Notes under the pieces: generated by a model
Seen by the model: only the letters and a program-made list of their open reading frames with translations
Told to the model about the DNA's origin: nothing
The model's database searches: none
Assembly: GCA_035289905.1 (NCBI GenBank)
Contig: DATDVT010000045.1
Span: 1 to 64,000, forward strand
DNA length: 64,000 nucleotides
Direction of reading: 5' to 3'
Source: DATDVT01 sp035289905
GTDB taxonomy: Archaea; Nanobdellota; Nanobdellia; SCGC-AAA011-G17; GW2011-AR18
Made by a program: the position numbers and the translations under genes
In this document: in pieces, positions 61,414 to 64,000 of the stretch
How the letters are laid out: the number at the start of each line of letters is the position of its first letter
Numbering within the stretch: the first letter of the stretch is position 1

Positions 61414-62043
61414 ATCAATTACTTTGTTTTGATTTAGATAATACCCTTATAAATAGTTCAAAAACCCATATTCTTTCTTATAATGCAGCTTTTAAAAAAA
61501 TGAATCTGCCTGAAAAGTCAGCTAAAGAAATAACTTCCTTGCTAGGCCTACCAAAAAAAGAAATGATTAAAATATTACAACCAAATATTAAAAATATAAA
61601 GAAAATAGCTTATCTTCATTCTTATTATCTCCAAAAAAAATATTATAAATATACAAAAATAATACCTTATGTAAAATCAACATTAAAAAAATTATTTTAT
61701 AGCTATAGTAACTAATATGAGCAATAAAAAAAATTTAATTTGTTTGTTGAAAAATGCGAAACTAACAAAGGATTATTTTGATGTAATAATCACTGCGAAC
61801 CACGTAAAACATCCAAAACCAAATCCTGAAGAAGTATATTTAGCAGAAAAAATAATAAAAGCAAAAACAAAATATGTTATAGGGGATTCAGTCTATGACA
61901 TATTAACTGCAAGAAATGCAAAAACCAAATCAATAATTATTTTAGGAGGTTCTAATACACCAATAAAAGAATTAAAAAGATTAAGACCCACCTATATTTT
62001 TAAAAGTTTTAAAGAATTAGAATTTTTAATTAAATCCCCTTAA
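61410..62043 (+). pseudogene. HAD-superfamily hydrolase split by a frameshift
   Basis: The first frame starts at ATG 61410-61412 (MNQLLCFDLDNTLINSSK, motif I), coupled by ATGA to the gene before, and stops at 61713-61715. The second frame, one base off, ends at 62043. It contains FIAIVTNMSNKKN (motif II), HPKPNPEEVYLAEK (motif III Lys) and YVIGDSVYDILTARNAK (motif IV). Removing one A from the run of seven at 61685-61691 joins them as TLKNYFIAIVTN, a normal HAD sequence of about 210 residues. A sequencing error, a true mutation or slippage at the A run are all possible. It is likely a phosphoglycolate-phosphatase-like enzyme. Confidence 0.8.
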
Positions 62044-62188
62044 CTATGAGCACCACACCTATTAAAATAAAGATTATTGTAGAATATGAATCTAAATAAA
62101 TACCTACAAGGGGAACTTTATTCACAAAACCTGCAAATGGCATTAGTACTAAACCTACACCAAAACCCATTAAAAATTTACTTGTCAT
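62030..62188 (-). CDS. small membrane protein, 52 aa
   Basis: A minus-strand frame from ATG 62186-62188 to TAA 62030-62032 encodes MTSKFLMGFGVGLVLMPFAG, a charged turn FVNKVPLVGIYLDSYS, and a second hydrophobic helix (TIIFILIGVVLIVKGI). Two transmembrane helices in 52 residues, a Gly-rich first helix and a Lys end are typical of small archaeal membrane proteins. It overlaps the 3' end of the HAD gene by 14 bases, tail to tail. The function is unknown. Confidence 0.6.
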   Translation of the reverse strand: MTSKFLMGFGVGLVLMPFAGFVNKVPLVGIYLDSYSTIIFILIGVVLIVKGI

Positions 62189-62286
62189 ATGAAAAGTAAA
62201 TATTTGAAATTAAAAAACCTTTCGGTATATATTTATAGACTTCATCCAAGATTCACAGATTAATCTATCCTTCGATCAAAAGAAAA

Positions 62287-62294
62287 TATTTATG
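62287..62294 (+). promoter_or_regulatory. TATA box for the interrupted Cys-rich surface-protein gene
   Basis: AATATTTATGTACG is centred about 43 bp before the ATG at 62334, predicting a leader of about 17 bases. That leader contains AGGAG (62321-62325), eight bases before the ATG. This gene thus has a true ribosome-binding site, unlike most in the window. Confidence 0.45.
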
Positions 62295-62333
62295 TACGAA
62301 TATTAATTATTAAATTAAAAAGGAGTGTATTCT

Positions 62334-63059
62334 ATGAAAAAAACAAATGTTTTAAAAGAAAATTTTTCAAATAAAAATAGAATATATTTAACGATAATTG
62401 TTCTACTTGGTATTATTGTAATAGCTTTAACTATTAACAGTACTATAACCGGAAAAGCATTATTTGGGGGAACAGTTGATCCTACACCATGTGGATTGGT
62501 TGGATAAACCTGTATGGGTGGAGATACTTAAGGTTATAGTGGTGGAATTCCATCAAGTTCTGGTGGTGATCAAATATTCTGTACTGATAGTGATGGTGGA
62601 ATGTTTGAAGATAGAGGAGGTCATACTACAGGTCGAATTCCATCATATGGTTTTTTAGTAGATACTGTAACTGATTATTGTATAGGCAATGCTGTTTATG
62701 AATACTTTTGTGAGGATGATTATACAGTAGGTTCTAATAAAATATTTTGTGCTACGAATAGAGAGGCATGTGTTATGACTGAAGATGGAGCAGAATGTAT
62801 TGGGAGTACAACAGATACACCAGATGGAGATGTTAATTTTGGGAATGTAGATCAATGTTATATATTAAGATTACAGTATACTATAAATGGAATAGATACT
62901 ACATTTGGGGATACAACCTGTTTAGCTGGAACAACAAAAATAAGAGCTGAAATCAAAAAAGATTCTAGTAGTGCGAATTTAATAACAATAGCTCCATATC
63001 CAAATAATATAGCAAAGGATGCAACTAAACTAACAGTAACCTATTGTTGTAAACAATAA
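62334..63059 (+). pseudogene. membrane-anchored Cys-rich surface protein with two in-frame TAA codons
   Basis: One frame runs from ATG 62334 to TAA 63057-63059 but contains TAA at 62505-62507 and 62529-62531. Before them: a basic start, a hydrophobic helix (IYLTIIVLLGIIVIALTI) and NSTITGKALFGG, an N-glycosylation site just outside the membrane. After them: 176 open codons, rich in Gly, Asp and paired Cys (IFCTDSDGG, DYCIGNAVYEYFCEDD, IFCATNREACVMTEDGAEC), ending TYCCKQ. Both stops would be CAA (Gln) with one C-to-T change. No ribosome site precedes the internal ATG at 62601. It is a secreted, disulfide-rich protein that is pseudogenised, recoded or misassembled. Confidence 0.75.
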
Positions 63060-63081
63060 TTTTTTATTTTTTTAAATAATA

Positions 63082-63089
63082 TTTATAAA
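63082..63089 (+). promoter_or_regulatory. TATA box for the PerM-like gene
   Basis: ATTTATAAAG is centred 26-27 bp before the ATG at 63112. Confidence 0.55.
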
Positions 63090-63111
63090 GATTAAGCATA
63101 TTCATCCTATA

Positions 63112-64000
63112 ATGACAGAAGATATTCATAAAAAAATTGGGTACATCGCAGCATTAGCCATCTTATTCTATATATCTTATATTATAATAAAACCTTTTAT
63201 TTCAGCAATATTGGCTAGTTTTTTCTTAGCACTTTTATTTTATCCATTACATATTAAATTACAAAAATATGTTAAAAAACCAGCTATTAGTGCGTTTATA
63301 ATCACAATTTTAATATTACTAATTATTGTAATTCCTTTAATTTTTATTGCGGAAGTGATAATAAAAGAATCAATGCTACTTTATAATACATTAGACCTAA
63401 CAATTATAAAAACATCGGTAGATAATTATATTTCTAGTTATGAAAATATAGGAAAATTCATTCCTTCTGCAATAGAAAAGGGGCTTAATTACATTATCTC
63501 TGTTGCGTCAAATTTTTTAGTCTCTATACCTCAAAAGATATTTGCTTTAATTATTATTTTGTATTCAACGTTCTATCTTATATCTGGAGGAGAAGAAATA
63601 AGAAAAACAATAAAATCGTTTTTACCTTTTAAAAATAAAGAACATCTAATTCAAAATGTTTCATCAACAACATTCTCAATAATTTATGGGATTTTCTTAA
63701 TAGCATTAATAGAAGGAGTAATTACTGTAATCGGATTTTCAGTATTGGGAATACACTCTCCTTGGGTATGGGGATTAATTATAGCTTTTTTAGGCCTAAT
63801 TCCTTTTATAGGGCCTGCAATAATCTGGATACCTTTTTTTATATATAAGTTAGCAGAACAAGAAATATTTATAGCAATAGGTTTATTAGTAATTGGTATC
63901 ATATTAAGTTTTATAGATACGTTTACAAGACAAACTGTAATCTATAAAAAAACAAAACTACACCCAGTAATAATTCTAATAGGCCTATTGGGTGGAGCTA
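63112..64000 (+). CDS. AI-2E/PerM family (UPF0118) membrane transporter, partial (runs off the right edge)
   Basis: From ATG 63112-63114 the frame is open to the window end, giving 296 residues. It begins MTEDIHKKIGYIAALAILFY and has paired N-terminal helices (KPFISAILASFFLALLFYPLHIKL), a third helix (FIITILILLIIVIPLIFI), a soluble central part, and the family segment GVITVIGFSVLGIHSPWVWGLIIAFLGLIPFIGPAIIWIP, followed by HPVIILIGLLGGA. These are hallmark PerM/AI-2E exporter motifs. The TATA spacing indicates a leaderless start. The transported substrate is not established; some members are Na+/H+ antiporters. Confidence 0.9.
   Translation, partial: MTEDIHKKIGYIAALAILFYISYIIIKPFISAILASFFLALLFYPLHIKLQKYVKKPAISAFIITILILLIIVIPLIFIAEVIIKESMLLYNTLDLTIIKTSVDNYISSYENIGKFIPSAIEKGLNYIISVASNFLVSIPQKIFALIIILYSTFYLISGGEEIRKTIKSFLPFKNKEHLIQNVSSTTFSIIYGIFLIALIEGVITVIGFSVLGIHSPWVWGLIIAFLGLIPFIGPAIIWIPFFIYKLAEQEIFIAIGLLVIGIILSFIDTFTRQTVIYKKTKLHPVIILIGLLGGA

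Noticed and set aside
62505..62531. Reassignment of TAA to Gln as an explanation of the two in-frame stops
   Set aside because: TAA ends many intact genes in this window, including genes whose stops lie in overlaps with neighbours, so a general change of the code is not supported.
62464..62658. 64-aa frame overlapping the interrupted Cys-rich gene
   Set aside because: It is out of frame with the Cys-rich protein and has no ribosome site; it exists because the true frame is rich in GGT/GAT codons.
1..64000. CRISPR array
   Set aside because: No set of regularly spaced repeats of 24-37 bp was seen; the repeated segments found are the 22-bp inverted pair, the 61-bp direct pair and the 9-bp operator-like copies.

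Overview
The window is very AT-rich, densely packed archaeal DNA. The archaeal markers are an STT3/AglB oligosaccharyltransferase, an Alg7-type GlcNAc-1-phosphate transferase, an Sm-like protein, a ribose-1,5-bisphosphate isomerase/eIF-2B-like protein, and TATA boxes about 26 bp upstream of start codons in place of bacterial -35/-10 promoters. Gene content (many small single-gene units, MTA phosphorylase plus APRT salvage, SpoIIM-like and PerM-like membrane proteins, small one- or two-helix membrane proteins) fits a DPANN archaeon of the Woesearchaeota/Pacearchaeota kind. That placement is inference; there is no rRNA in the window, and I saw no tRNA or CRISPR array. No gene-free stretch exceeds 300 bases once the small genes listed here are counted.

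Layout. 1-2.4 kb: a partial winged-helix-like gene, a purine salvage operon (mtnP-apt) and a methyltransferase. 2.45-5.41 kb: a mobile or rearranged segment bounded by a perfect 22-bp inverted repeat. It holds an AbrB-type 54-aa regulator divergent from a DDE transposase, a HAD hydrolase, a fructose-6-phosphate-aldolase-like gene that has lost its tail, and the 3' remnant and right-end hairpin of an IS200/IS605-type element. 5.5-60 kb: a long surface-glycan and N-glycosylation island. It contains GT2, GT4, DUF354 and GT39/GT-C glycosyltransferases, three DegT-type sugar aminotransferases, three hexapeptide acyltransferases, two SDR epimerases/dehydratases, a polysaccharide deacetylase, two LPG-synthase-like membrane proteins, two Wzx-like flippases, AglH and AglB. 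Interleaved with these are eleven radical SAM proteins, eight with an N-terminal cobalamin-binding-type domain. Between 30.5 and 35.8 kb lies a less glycan-specific block (Sm-like protein, a frameshifted surface protein, DUF362, alkaline-phosphatase-superfamily protein, nucleotidyltransferase, small unknowns). 60.4-64 kb: R15P-isomerase-like protein, small membrane proteins, a frameshifted HAD gene, a secreted Cys-rich protein interrupted by two in-frame TAA codons, and the start of a PerM/AI-2E-type transporter.

How the genes fit together (inference from families): amino-sugar nucleotides are made by the epimerase/aminotransferase/acetyltransferase cassettes, AglH starts the lipid-linked glycan, GT2/GT4 enzymes extend it, the flippases move it across the membrane, membrane GT-C enzymes may add sugars outside, and AglB transfers the glycan to Asn in N-x-S/T. 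The two predicted surface proteins in the window both carry an N-S-T site just after their membrane anchor. The radical SAM enzymes are plausible modifiers of the glycan, its lipid carrier or membrane lipids, but no substrate can be read from the sequence.

Transcription appears mostly leaderless. About two dozen genes have a TATA box centred 23-28 bp before the start codon, which also decides several start codons. Two divergent gene pairs appear to share one near-palindromic TATA box at the exact midpoint between their start codons, and eight convergent pairs overlap at their 3' ends. Disrupted genes are frequent: two single-base frameshifts, two in-frame stops, one truncated aldolase and one truncated transposase.
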